Origin: Streptomyces acidicola
GTDB lineage: Bacteria; Actinomycetota; Actinomycetes; Streptomycetales; Streptomycetaceae
NCBI RefSeq assembly: GCF_009377235.1
Contig: NZ_VMNX01000050.1
Location: 1-45,860, forward strand
Direction: 5' to 3'
Length of the DNA: 45,860 nucleotides
Part shown: piece after piece, positions 32,416-40,282 of the stretch
How positions within the stretch are numbered: the stretch's first letter is position 1
Layout: the number at the start of each line of letters is the position of its first letter
Position numbers and translations under genes: made by a program
The notes under the pieces: model-generated
Database searches by the model: none
What the model saw: only the letters and a program-made list of their open reading frames with translations
What the model was told of the DNA's origin: nothing

Positions 32416-33093
32416 ATGCCCATCCGTGTCCTGCTCGCCGACGACCAGGCCCTCCTGCGGGCCACCTTCCGCATCCTGATCGACTCCTGCGACGACATGG
32501 AGGTGGTCGACGAGGCCACGGACGGCACCGAAGCCGTCGACCTGGCGCGCGTGCACCGTCCCGATGTCGTCCTCATGGACATCCGGATGCCGGGCACCGA
32601 CGGTCTGTCCGCCACGACCACGATCTGCGCCGACCCGGAGCTGTCGGGCACCCGGGTCCTCATCCTGACCACGTTCGAGATCGACGAGTACGTCGCCCGG
32701 GCGCTGCGCGCGGGTGCGAGCGGCTTCCTCGGCAAGGACGTCAGCGCCGACGCACTCCTGGACGGCATCCGCACCGTGGCGTCCGGCGAATCACTCCTCT
32801 CCCCCGTCGCCACCCGCACCCTCATCACCCGCTTCCTCAGCACCCTCGCGCCCAGCACCCGGCTGGGCCCGCCCGACGCCCTCTCCGCCCTCACCACCCG
32901 CGAGCGCGAGGTCATGGCGCTGGCCGCCGAGGGGCACTCCAACGACGAGATCGCCGGCAAGCTGGTCGTCAGCCCGCTGACCGTACGCACCCACGTCCAC
33001 CGCGCCATGGCGAAACTGGGCGCCCGCGACCGCGCCCAACTGGTCGTCATCGCCTACCAGTCGGGCCTCGTCCGGGCGGCACCGCCGGACTGA
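32416..33093 (+). CDS. NarL/FixJ-family response regulator (orphan)
   Basis: A 225-residue response regulator. The receiver has IRVLLADDQALL (acidic pocket), VVLMDIRMPGTDG (phosphoacceptor Asp), VLILTTFEIDEYV and GFLGKDVSADALL (Lys). The C-terminal LuxR helix-turn-helix reads LTTREREVMALAAEGHSNDEIAG then TVRTHVHRAMAKLGARDRAQLV. The ATG at 32416 (MPIRVLL) fits the family; an upstream GTG adds unrelated residues. No histidine kinase lies next to it, so it is an orphan here. It is convergent with the LacI gene, 12 bases away. Confidence 0.92.
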   Translation: MPIRVLLADDQALLRATFRILIDSCDDMEVVDEATDGTEAVDLARVHRPDVVLMDIRMPGTDGLSATTTICADPELSGTRVLILTTFEIDEYVARALRAGASGFLGKDVSADALLDGIRTVASGESLLSPVATRTLITRFLSTLAPSTRLGPPDALSALTTREREVMALAAEGHSNDEIAGKLVVSPLTVRTHVHRAMAKLGARDRAQLVVIAYQSGLVRAAPPD

Positions 33094-33105
33094 CCGCCGA
33101 CCTAA

Positions 33106-34152
33106 CTAGCCGTTCCGCGGGCCCGCCGTGGTGCTGCGTATGACGAGGTGGGGTGCGATCACCGTCTCGTTGCCGGAGGTCTCGCCGTCGGATGCCGCCT
33201 CGCCCTCCAGCCGTGCGACGGCCCGGCCCACCGCCAGGTCGGCGAGGCGGCGGACGTCCTGGCCGACGGTGGTGAGGTCGATGTGCGCGAGACGGGCGAG
33301 GTGACTGTCGTCGAAGCCGACCACGGAGATCTCGTCGGGCACGGGGACGCGGGCGCGCAGGAACGCGTCGAGGACTCCGGTGGCACAGCGGTCGTTGAAG
33401 GCGACGACGGCGGTGGGCCGGGGGTCGTCGCCGAGGAGGGTGCGCGCGGCCGCGGCGCCGTCCTCCTCGGTCAGACCACCGGGCAGGACGCGGGCACGGT
33501 CGGCGAGGCCGTGACGGTTCATGGCGGTGCGGTAGCCGCGGCGCCGGTCCGCGGCACCGGGTGCCCTGCCGCCGTCGATGTGGACGATGTCGCGGTGCCC
33601 GAGGGAGACGAGGTGGTCGACGGCCCGGCGGGCGCCCTCGTCGTCGGCGGTGCGGACCACGTCCACGCCGGGCACGGCCGGACGCAGCCGCCGGGCCACG
33701 GACACCACCGGCAACTGGGCCGCCAGTTCCGCGAGGAGTGCGGCGGGGGCCTGCGGGCCGAGCAGGATCAGCGCCTCGCAGCGGTCGCCCAGCAGGGTCT
33801 CCACGGCGTGGCGCTCACCGCGGCTGGGGGCGACGGCGCTGAGGGCGATCTGGTAACCGGCGGGCTCGGCGGCGGCGTAGACGCCCTCCACCAGGTCGGT
33901 ATGGAAGGGCTGTTGCAGGCCGAACTGCACGCCGAGCAGCCGTGAGCGGTTGCTGCGCAGCAGCCGCGCGCGGGCGTCGGGCCGGTAGCCGATCTCCCGC
34001 GCCGCCTCCAGGACCCGCTCCCGGGTGGCTGCGCCGGCGCCCTTGGCCCCGCGCATCACGATGGAGACCAGCGCGACGGACACGCCGGCCCGCGCCGCCA
34101 CGTCGGCGAGCGTGGGGCGCTTCCCCTCCGGGACCCCTGGGGTCGGTGGCAC
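33106..34152 (-). CDS. LacI family transcriptional regulator
   Basis: A 348-residue LacI repressor. The helix-turn-helix and hinge read TLADVAARAGVSVALVSIVMRG, TRERVLEAAREIGYRPDARAR and LLRSNRSRLLGV. The sugar-binding core follows (HRDIVHIDGG, RRRGYRTAM, AVVAFNDRCATGVLDAF, ISVVGFDDSHLARL). The GTG at 34152 has GGGAGG 6 bases upstream; a longer frame reaches 34230 without such a site. It is divergent from the isomerase/oxidoreductase operon, and two copies of a palindromic operator lie between them, so it very likely represses that operon and itself. The inducer is probably a sugar or polyol handled by the operon. Confidence 0.92.
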   Translation of the reverse strand: MPPTPGVPEGKRPTLADVAARAGVSVALVSIVMRGAKGAGAATRERVLEAAREIGYRPDARARLLRSNRSRLLGVQFGLQQPFHTDLVEGVYAAAEPAGYQIALSAVAPSRGERHAVETLLGDRCEALILLGPQAPAALLAELAAQLPVVSVARRLRPAVPGVDVVRTADDEGARRAVDHLVSLGHRDIVHIDGGRAPGAADRRRGYRTAMNRHGLADRARVLPGGLTEEDGAAAARTLLGDDPRPTAVVAFNDRCATGVLDAFLRARVPVPDEISVVGFDDSHLARLAHIDLTTVGQDVRRLADLAVGRAVARLEGEAASDGETSGNETVIAPHLVIRSTTAGPRNG

Positions 34153-34248
34153 CGCCTGCCTCCCTGCTCGGTCCTGCTCGGTCCACTCCTCCAGCCGTCG
34201 ATCGTAGACCAGACGGGAAGCGGAGAACACGCTGGCCGGAACTACTGC

Positions 34249-34337
34249 AACGTTCTAGTCATCAGGCTCCACGAAGCCTTGACAGGACGTCCGGCGAGTG
34301 GCGTACTGCTGCTCGATCCCTAGAACGTTCTAGTCAT
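34249..34337. promoter_or_regulatory. Paired LacI operators
   Basis: AACGTTCTAGTCAT occurs at 34249-34262 and again at 34324-34337, 75 bases apart. The downstream copy is preceded by TAG, making the perfect 12-bp palindrome TAGAACGTTCTA (34321-34332). The upstream copy is a half site. The AACGTT centre is typical of LacI-family operators. The spacing of about seven helical turns would suit DNA looping. Confidence 0.75.
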
Positions 34338-34385
34338 TTCCAGTCCGGGTCAATCCCCGGGTGTATCCCAGAGAGAGGGAGCGTC

Positions 34386-35174
34386 GTGACGTACACACTG
34401 GCGGTCTGCGCCGAGATGGTCTTCCGGGACCTACCCGTGGAGGAGCGGGCCCGGCGCATCCACGACGCCGGTTTCCAGGTCGAGATCTGGGACTGGACCC
34501 GGCACGACCTGACCGCGCTGGAGCACTCCGGGGCGACCTTCTCCTCCATGACCGGCTACATCCGCGGCAGCCTCACCGACGAGGACGGCGCGGCCGAACT
34601 CCTGCGCACCGCCGAGGAGTCGGTCAAGGCTGCCCAGCGGATCGGCTGCCCCCGGCTGAACCTGCACGGCACCGGTCTGGACGGCGAGGGCCTGCCGCTG
34701 GTGCCGGTGCCGGGCGAGCCCACCGGCCCGATGTGGATCGCGGCCCACCGGACGCTCACCCGTGTCGCCGAACTGGGCGAAAGCGCCGGCGTCACCTTCA
34801 CCCTGGAGAACCTGAACACGGCCGTGGACCACCCCGGGGTGCCGTTCGCGAAGGCCGCCGACACGCTGGCGCTGGTAGCCGCCGTGGACCGCCCCGGCCT
34901 GCGCATGAACCTGGACCTGTACCACGCCCAGATCGGCGAGGGGAACCTGATCGAGCTGGTCCGCCGGGCCCACGGGCTGGGTCTGATCGGAGAGATCCAG
35001 GTGGCCGACGTACCCGGCCGCTGCGAGCCGGGCACCGGCGAGATCAACTACCCGGCCGTCGCCCGCGCCCTCACCGATCTCGGCTACGACGGCACGGTCG
35101 CCATGGAGGCCTGGGCCTCCCAGGACAGCGAAAGCGCACTGGAGCGCTTCCGCACCGCGTTCACCCCCGCCTGA
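34386..35174 (+). CDS. Hydroxypyruvate isomerase-like TIM-barrel sugar isomerase
   Basis: A 262-residue protein of the xylose isomerase-like TIM barrel superfamily, closest by eye to hydroxypyruvate isomerases (Hyi). LAVCAEMVFRDLPVEER, FQVEIWDW, LNLHGTG, TLENLN (metal Glu), MNLDLYHAQIGEGNL, IQVADVPGRCEPGTGEINY and VAMEAW (metal Glu) are the conserved barrel strands. The GTG at 34386 follows GAGGGAG. It is the first gene of a LacI-controlled unit with the Gfo/Idh gene 48 bases downstream. The pair suggests catabolism of an inositol-, tartronate- or sugar-acid-like compound. The exact substrate is not readable. Confidence 0.82.
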   Translation: MTYTLAVCAEMVFRDLPVEERARRIHDAGFQVEIWDWTRHDLTALEHSGATFSSMTGYIRGSLTDEDGAAELLRTAEESVKAAQRIGCPRLNLHGTGLDGEGLPLVPVPGEPTGPMWIAAHRTLTRVAELGESAGVTFTLENLNTAVDHPGVPFAKAADTLALVAAVDRPGLRMNLDLYHAQIGEGNLIELVRRAHGLGLIGEIQVADVPGRCEPGTGEINYPAVARALTDLGYDGTVAMEAWASQDSESALERFRTAFTPA

Positions 35175-35222
35175 CCCACAGCGACAATCCACCGGCTTCC
35201 CACCCACGTACGGAGAACCCGC

Positions 35223-36248
35223 ATGACCACCCACCAGCCCCTCGCCGTCGGTCTCATCGGCGCCGGACGGATGGGCTCCTTCCACGCCGAGACCCTCGCC
35301 CACCGCCTCCCCGGCGTACGGCTCGCCGCTCTGGCCGACCCGGCTCCGGGTGCGGCGCAGCGCCTCGGTGACCGGCTCGGCTGCCCGACGGCGTACACCG
35401 AGATCGGGGACCTGTTCGCCGATCCGCAGGTGGACGCCGTGGTGATCGCCACCCCGGCCCGTACCCACGCCGGTCTCGTGGAGGCGGCGGCCCGGGCGGG
35501 CAAGGCGGTGTACTGCGAGAAGCCCATGGCCGTCACCCTGTCGGAGGCCGACCGCGCCATCGCCGCGGCACGCGAGGCGGGTGTTCCGCTCCAGGTGGGC
35601 TTCAACCGCCGCTACGACACCGGGTTCCGGGCCGCCCACGACAAGATCGCCGCCGGCGGTATCGGCACCCCGCAGCTGCTGCGCTCGCTCACCCGCGATC
35701 CGAAGCTGCACGACCCGGCGCCGATCCCGCCGTGGACGATCTTCCTGGAGACCCTGATCCACGACTTCGACACCCTGCGCTTCCTCAACCCGGGCGCCGA
35801 GCCGGTCGAGGTCTTCGCCTGGGCCGACGCCCTGGTCCGCCCCGACTTCAAGGACCGCGGCCTGCTCGACACCGCCGTGGTCACCATCCGCTTCGACAAC
35901 GGCGCCCTCGCCACCGCCGAGGCCAACTTCCAGGCCGTGTACGGCTACGACGTGCGCGGCGAGGTCTTCGGCTCGGCCGGCATGCTCACCATGGGCGACA
36001 TCCGGCGCAGCCACCTCACGTCGTACGGCGCGGACGGCGTCGCCGCCGACTGCGTCACCTACGACCAGGATCTGTTCCACGACGCGTACGTCGCCGAACT
36101 GGCCGACTTCACCGACAGTGTGCGCACCGGCCGGGCCCCGGCCGTCACCGGTGAGGACGCCCGCGCCGCCCTGTCGATCGCCCTCGCCGCCATCCAGTCG
36201 GTCACGACGGGCGGCCCCGTCCGCGTGGACGAGCTCAAGAACGAGTGA
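35223..36248 (+). CDS. Gfo/Idh/MocA family oxidoreductase (inositol 2-dehydrogenase-like)
   Basis: A 341-residue NAD(P)-dependent sugar or polyol dehydrogenase. The Rossmann motif GLIGAGRMGSFHAE opens the protein. VVIATPARTHAGL, YCEKPMAVTL (the EKP lysine), VGFNRRYD and ETLIHDFDTLRFL (the conserved DxxxH-like catalytic region) follow. The sequence resembles myo-inositol 2-dehydrogenases (IolG), but the family is promiscuous. ATG 35223 follows GGAGAACCCGC. It is co-transcribed with the isomerase-like gene under LacI control. No transporter gene is adjacent, so uptake must be encoded elsewhere. Confidence 0.88.
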   Translation: MTTHQPLAVGLIGAGRMGSFHAETLAHRLPGVRLAALADPAPGAAQRLGDRLGCPTAYTEIGDLFADPQVDAVVIATPARTHAGLVEAAARAGKAVYCEKPMAVTLSEADRAIAAAREAGVPLQVGFNRRYDTGFRAAHDKIAAGGIGTPQLLRSLTRDPKLHDPAPIPPWTIFLETLIHDFDTLRFLNPGAEPVEVFAWADALVRPDFKDRGLLDTAVVTIRFDNGALATAEANFQAVYGYDVRGEVFGSAGMLTMGDIRRSHLTSYGADGVAADCVTYDQDLFHDAYVAELADFTDSVRTGRAPAVTGEDARAALSIALAAIQSVTTGGPVRVDELKNE

Positions 36249-36314
36249 CGCGACGCGTGACGCGGCACCCGCCCCGCCCGGGAATCCCGGTGCGCTCCAG
36301 GCGTTGAACTCCAT

Positions 36315-37316
36315 GTGAGCTCAAGCATCGCGCAGACCCGGTTCTCGGTCCTCGACCGCTCCCGCACCCGTGAGGGGCACGAGGCCGCCGAGGCGTTGCG
36401 GGACACGGTCGGGCTGGCGCGGGAGCTGGAGGAGCTGGGGTATCACCGGATCTGGGTGTCGGAGCACCACGGTGTACCCGGAGTCGCCGGTTCCGCGCCC
36501 ACCGTACTGGCGGCGGCCGTCGCGGCGGCCACGCGACGTATCCGGGTGGGCACCGGGGGTGTGATGCTGCCCAACCACCAGCCGTTCGTCGTGGCCGAAC
36601 AGTTCGGGGTCCTGGAGTCCCTCTTCCCGGGGCGGATCGACATGGGCCTGGGCCGGTCCGTCGGCTTCACCGACGGGGTGCGCAGGGCCCTGGGGAGGGA
36701 CAAGTCAGACGCGGACGACTTCGCCGGGCAGCTCGACGAACTGCTCGGCTGGTTCCGCGGCACGTCTCCCACCCGTGCGCACGCGCGCCCGGCGGAGGGA
36801 CTGGCCGTGCCGCCGTTCGTGCTCGCGATGGGCGAGGGTGCCGGCATCGCCGCCCGTGCGGGCCTGCCGATGGTCATCGGCGACCTGAGGAACCGCGAGA
36901 AGATGCAGCGCGGCATCGACCACTACCGCGCGGCCTTCCGGCCCTCCCCCTGGGCGCGGGAGCCGTACGTCGTGATCTCCGGCACGGTCGCGGTGGCCGC
37001 CACGCCCGAGGAGGCCCGGCGTCTGCTGCTCCCGGAGTCCTGGTCGATGGCGCACGCGCGCACGCACGGCACGTTCCCTCCCCTGCCGCCGGCCGGGGAG
37101 GTCGAGAACCGCACGATGACCGACAGGGAACGCGGCTTCTACGAGTCCGGCCTCACCGGCCATATCGCCGGTACCGAGGAGCAGGTCGCCCACGAACTGG
37201 AGACGGTGCTGAAGGAGACGGGTGCGCAGGAACTCCTCGTCACCACGAGCACGTACGACCGTGAGGCCCTGCTGGACTCCTACCGGAGGCTTGCCCGGAT
37301 CATCGAGGCCGGCTGA
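36315..37316 (+). CDS. LLM-class (luciferase-like) flavin-dependent oxidoreductase
   Basis: A 333-residue bacterial luciferase-like protein, TIM-barrel fold, of the MsnO8-type subgroup. Typical segments are GYHRIWVSEHHGVPGVAGSAP, IRVGTGGVMLPNHQPFVVAEQFGVLESLFPGRIDMGLGRS-type flavin-binding loops (split across residues 75-115), LAMGEGAGIAARAG, and HIAGTEEQVAHEL near the end. Such enzymes use FMNH2 or F420H2; the cofactor cannot be chosen from sequence. The GTG at 36315 lacks a clear ribosome binding site and lies 66 bases after the Gfo/Idh gene, so it may be read through from that unit. Its function in the cell is unknown. Confidence 0.88.
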   Translation: MSSSIAQTRFSVLDRSRTREGHEAAEALRDTVGLARELEELGYHRIWVSEHHGVPGVAGSAPTVLAAAVAAATRRIRVGTGGVMLPNHQPFVVAEQFGVLESLFPGRIDMGLGRSVGFTDGVRRALGRDKSDADDFAGQLDELLGWFRGTSPTRAHARPAEGLAVPPFVLAMGEGAGIAARAGLPMVIGDLRNREKMQRGIDHYRAAFRPSPWAREPYVVISGTVAVAATPEEARRLLLPESWSMAHARTHGTFPPLPPAGEVENRTMTDRERGFYESGLTGHIAGTEEQVAHELETVLKETGAQELLVTTSTYDREALLDSYRRLARIIEAG

Positions 37317-37358
37317 CGGCGTCGAGCAAGTGCACCGTCCGGAGCAGGTCCAACGGAC

Positions 37359-38090
37359 TCAGGCGAGCCAGTCCGCGTAGTGGGTCGAGGCGATGCGGGC
37401 ATCACCGTGGGCGATCAGGAAGTCGCCCGGGACGGCCGCGAACATGCCGGCGGTGTCATCGGTGACGACCGAGCGCCCGTCGCCCTTGACCGTGACGGTG
37501 ATCCGGCCCAGATCATCGAGGGTGTAGACGTCGGGGCCGGCGATGTTGAGGATGCCGTTCAGCGGAGGGCCGGCGGCGACTTCGGCGACGGTGCCGGCGA
37601 CCTCCGCCGCGGCGATGGGCTGGATCGGCGTGTGCGGCAGGCGGACCGTGCTGCCTTCGGCCGTCTCCGACATCACCGCGTCCATGAACTCCATGAACTG
37701 CGTGGCGCGGACGATGGAGTACGGGATCGGACCGGCGGTGAGGATCTCCTCCTGGAGCGTTTTGGCCCGGTAGTAGTCCAGTTGGGGCACCTGATCCACA
37801 CCGACGATGGACAGCACGACGAAGTGGCCGACACCGGCCCTCTCGGCCGCGGCCAGGAGGTTGTTCATGGACGTGCGGAAGAAATCGATCGAGGCCTCGT
37901 CGAACGTCGGGGAGTTGCTCAGGTTGACGACGACGTCAGCCCCTGCGACGGCTTCCTCCAGGCCCTGGCCCGTGATGATGTCGAGGCCGGTGGACAGGGA
38001 GTGCGGCACGGCCTGGTGCCCGGCTGCCCTCAGGCTCTTCACGACCTGCGACCCGATCAGTCCGGTTCCTCCGACAACTGCGATCTTCAT
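37359..38090 (-). CDS. NmrA-like NAD(P)-binding protein, probable RsrR target
   Basis: A 243-residue atypical SDR/NmrA-like protein. MKIAVVGGTGLIGSQVVKSLRAAGH is the cofactor-binding start (split here: GGTGLIG is the glycine motif), then VVVNLSNSP, FVVLSIVGVD, YYRAKTLQEEIL and YSIVRATQFMEFM. It lacks an ordinary SDR Tyr-xxx-Lys active site at the standard place, though YYRAK is similar. ATG 38090 follows AAGGAG. It is divergent from the RsrR-type regulator, with two operator palindromes between them. In S. venezuelae the corresponding divergent NAD(P)-binding gene is, as I recall, the main RsrR target, so a redox-linked role is likely. Confidence 0.85.
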   Translation of the reverse strand: MKIAVVGGTGLIGSQVVKSLRAAGHQAVPHSLSTGLDIITGQGLEEAVAGADVVVNLSNSPTFDEASIDFFRTSMNNLLAAAERAGVGHFVVLSIVGVDQVPQLDYYRAKTLQEEILTAGPIPYSIVRATQFMEFMDAVMSETAEGSTVRLPHTPIQPIAAAEVAGTVAEVAAGPPLNGILNIAGPDVYTLDDLGRITVTVKGDGRSVVTDDTAGMFAAVPGDFLIAHGDARIASTHYADWLA

Positions 38091-38189
38091 GACCACTCCT
38101 TGATCTTCAGCGACTCTTGCCCGATTTACGCCCCATGGGCTACATGTGCCTTTTGGAGGCCACGGGTCCCGGTGTACCCAGAAATCAAA

Positions 38190-38238
38190 CCCGGACATCA
38201 TTTATCCGGGATAATACTCGGACAACACATGTCCGAGT
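38190..38238. promoter_or_regulatory. Paired RsrR-type operators
   Basis: ACTCGGACA (38216-38224) and TGTCCGAGT (38230-38238) form a perfect 9-5-9 inverted repeat. CCCGGACA (38190-38197) and TATCCGGG (38203-38210) form a second one with a single mismatch. Both share the CGGACA-N5-TGTCCG core and lie between the divergent NmrA-like and Rrf2 genes, so both could be regulator sites. Confidence 0.75.
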
Positions 38239-38265
38239 CAAGCGGGGCGTTGTTAGGATGACGGC

Positions 38266-38745
38266 GTGAAGATGTCCGGCGGTGTGGAGTGGGCACTGCA
38301 CTGCTGCGTCGTGCTGACATCCGTGCAAGTGCCTGTGCCTGCCGCACGGCTCGCGGAGTTGCACGATATTTCGCCCACATACCTCGCCAAACAGCTCCAG
38401 GCCCTCTCACGGGCCGGGCTCGTGCGATCAGTACAGGGAAAGTCGGGCGGCTACGTCCTCACCCGATCCCCCGCGCAGATCACGGTGCTGGACGTCGTCG
38501 AAGCGGTGGACGGGCCCGGCGACGCATTCGTCTGCACGGAGATACGCCGGCGCGGCCCGCTGGCGACCCCGCCCGAGTCGTGCACCGCGCCCTGCGCGAT
38601 CGCCCGCGCCATGGCCGCCGCGGAGTCGGCACGCAGGGAGGCCCTGCGGGCTGTCACCATCGCCGACCTGGCCACCGACGTGGAGTCCGACTCCGGGGAC
38701 GGCACCTTGGCCGGTGTCGGCACCTGGTTGACCTCAGTCGACTGA
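38266..38745 (+). CDS. rsrR: Rrf2-family redox regulator, RsrR-type
   Basis: A 159-residue Rrf2 winged-helix regulator. The DNA-binding part reads LHDISPTYLAKQLQALSRAGLV with wing GKSGGYVLTR. The cysteine pattern is Cys90, Cys106, Cys110, unlike the tight triads of NsrR and IscR. Glu8, His33, Cys90 and Cys110 are exactly the positions reported, as I recall, for the [2Fe-2S] ligands of S. venezuelae RsrR. The GTG start (VKMSGGVEWALH) gives that numbering. The divergent NmrA-like gene and paired operators also match RsrR. It probably senses the redox state and represses the neighbour and itself. Confidence 0.85.
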   Translation: MKMSGGVEWALHCCVVLTSVQVPVPAARLAELHDISPTYLAKQLQALSRAGLVRSVQGKSGGYVLTRSPAQITVLDVVEAVDGPGDAFVCTEIRRRGPLATPPESCTAPCAIARAMAAAESARREALRAVTIADLATDVESDSGDGTLAGVGTWLTSVD

Positions 38746-38947
38746 CGCAGGCCCGGACACCCGACGCCCGCTGAAGGCGCGCGGCCTGACGGACGCGGGC
38801 CGCACTGTGCCTTCGCTGCGAAGCACGTTGCGCGCGCCTGGACTTGACGAACAGGGTCACCGCCGAACGAGAGACCGGCATCGGCCCAGACAGCGGTGGC
38901 CGACACGAGATCGTCCGTTCCGGGCAAGCCGACGGAGGTGTGGCGCA

Positions 38948-39392
38948 GTGTCGGAGAAGGACTCAGTGGACGTGGCGGCCGGGCAGGAGAGCCCGGCGGC
39001 GTTCGGACCCAGGATGCCGGCGGACGTCAAACCGCCCTTCTTTCCCGAGGGTGCGTCGGGATGACCGTCCTCGTCGAGTGGCCCCCCTCCCCGGTCACCC
39101 CGGGGCAGCTCCGCACCGCCACTCGGGGCCGGCTTTCGGTTATGTGATCGAGGGGGCGGTCCGGTTCGAGCTCGAGGGTGAATCGGAGCGCGTGGTCCAG
39201 GCCGGTGAGACGTTCTGGGAGCCGGGTGGCGACGTGATCCACAACCAGGACGGCAACGCCCTGTCGGACACGCCGAGCAAGTTCGTCGTGTTCATGCTGT
39301 GCGCGCCGGGTCAGGAGATGTTCACGTTCGTCGACGAGGCGGAGCAGAAGGAGCGGGCGCACCTGCGTGCCCCGCGCCCCTCCGCGGGCTGA
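38948..39392 (+). pseudogene. Cupin-domain protein gene broken by two frameshifts
   Basis: Three successive frames each carry part of one cupin protein. The first starts at GTG 38948 (GGAGG 9 bases upstream) and encodes VSEKDSVDVAAG through KPPFFPEGASG before a TGA at 39063. The second opens at ATG 39061 with MTVLVEWPP. The third, from about 39093, reads GHPGAAPHRHSGPAFGYVIEG, the metal-binding cupin motif, then FWEPGGDVIHNQDGN to the TGA at 39392. Each switch is consistent with loss of one base, at GGG near 39058-39060 and in the C-run 39082-39092. It is either a true pseudogene or carries two homopolymer sequencing errors. Confidence 0.75.
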
Positions 39393-39446
39393 CCCGCGAG
39401 TTCGATACGGGAAGCCGGGGACCGGGCCGCGGGTCGGGGCCGTCGT

Positions 39447-39475
39447 AGGGGCCCGGCCCATCGGACCGGGCCCCT
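39447..39475. terminator. Bidirectional terminator between cupin pseudogene and olsA
   Basis: AGGGGCCCGG (39447-39456) and CCGGGCCCCT (39466-39475) form a perfect 10-bp stem with a 9-base loop. It sits between convergent genes, a few bases from the olsA stop. Confidence 0.75.
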
Positions 39476-39478
39476 CGT

Positions 39479-40282
39479 TCACGTGCGGTGGGGCTCCTGG
39501 TGCGCTCCCAGTCCCGCCGACAGCTCGGCGGCACGGGCCAGTGCGCGGCGGTCGGGGCGGCTGCCCGGCGGGATCGCGTCCCGTACCTCGACCTCGGCCA
39601 CCAGACCGCGGGCCGTCGCCACCCGCCACAGGGAGGCGAGCAGGGTGTCCTCGCCGACGAAGGCGGGGACCGTACTGGCGGCGCCGTCGCCGCGGCGGTA
39701 GTGGATGCGCACGGGCTGAACGGGCACGCCGGCGTCGAGGGCGGCCTGGAAAACGGCGCGGCGGAAGGTGCCCCGGGCGCGTCCGCACCAGGTGCTGCCC
39801 TCGGGGAAGGCCGTGACCGCGGCACCGGCGCGCAGGGCTCCGGCGATGCGGGCGACCGTCTCCGGGAGCGCCCGCAGCCGGTCCCGTTCGATGAACAGGA
39901 CACCGCTCCGCGCCACCAGCGGACCCGCCACGGGCCACTGCCGGATCTCGGTCTTGGCGAGCATCCGGGCCGGACGCACGGCGGCGAGCAGCGGGATGTC
40001 CAGCCAGGAGATGTGGTTGGCGACGAGGAGCACACCGCCGGCGGGCGCGGTGGCGCCGACGACGCGGACCCGGACACCCGCGGCCCGCACGATCGCCCGG
40101 CACCACCACCGCACCGGTCCGGCCGGGATCCGCCGGCCGAACGGCAACAGCACGATGCCCCCGAGCACAAGGACCGCCACCGCTGTCAGCCGCAGCACCG
40201 CCCGGGGCACGGCCGCGGCGGGTCCCGTCGGCTCCACACACGCCCCCGGAGTGCACGGCGCGCTGGGCAGCCAGACGCTCAT
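39479..40282 (-). CDS. olsA: Lyso-ornithine lipid O-acyltransferase OlsA (PlsC-like)
   Basis: A 267-residue PlsC-family acyltransferase. A membrane helix lies near residues 30-50 (LTAVAVLVLGGIVLLPFG). The catalytic NHISWLD (HxxxxD), FIERDR and FPEGST blocks follow, all conserved in 1-acyl-glycerol-phosphate acyltransferases. The frame extends far upstream through the next gene in another register, but the ATG at 40282 forms a TGATG overlap with the OlsB-like gene. Pairing with OlsB indicates O-acylation of lyso-ornithine lipid, giving the phosphorus-free membrane lipid ornithine lipid. A phosphatidic-acid role is the alternative. Confidence 0.82.
   Translation of the reverse strand: MSVWLPSAPCTPGACVEPTGPAAAVPRAVLRLTAVAVLVLGGIVLLPFGRRIPAGPVRWWCRAIVRAAGVRVRVVGATAPAGGVLLVANHISWLDIPLLAAVRPARMLAKTEIRQWPVAGPLVARSGVLFIERDRLRALPETVARIAGALRAGAAVTAFPEGSTWCGRARGTFRRAVFQAALDAGVPVQPVRIHYRRGDGAASTVPAFVGEDTLLASLWRVATARGLVAEVEVRDAIPPGSRPDRRALARAAELSAGLGAHQEPHRT

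Noticed and set aside
38266..38745. Calling the Rrf2 protein NsrR or IscR
   Set aside because: The Cys90/Cys106/Cys110 spacing does not fit the close Cys triads of those regulators, while Glu8 and His33 fit RsrR.
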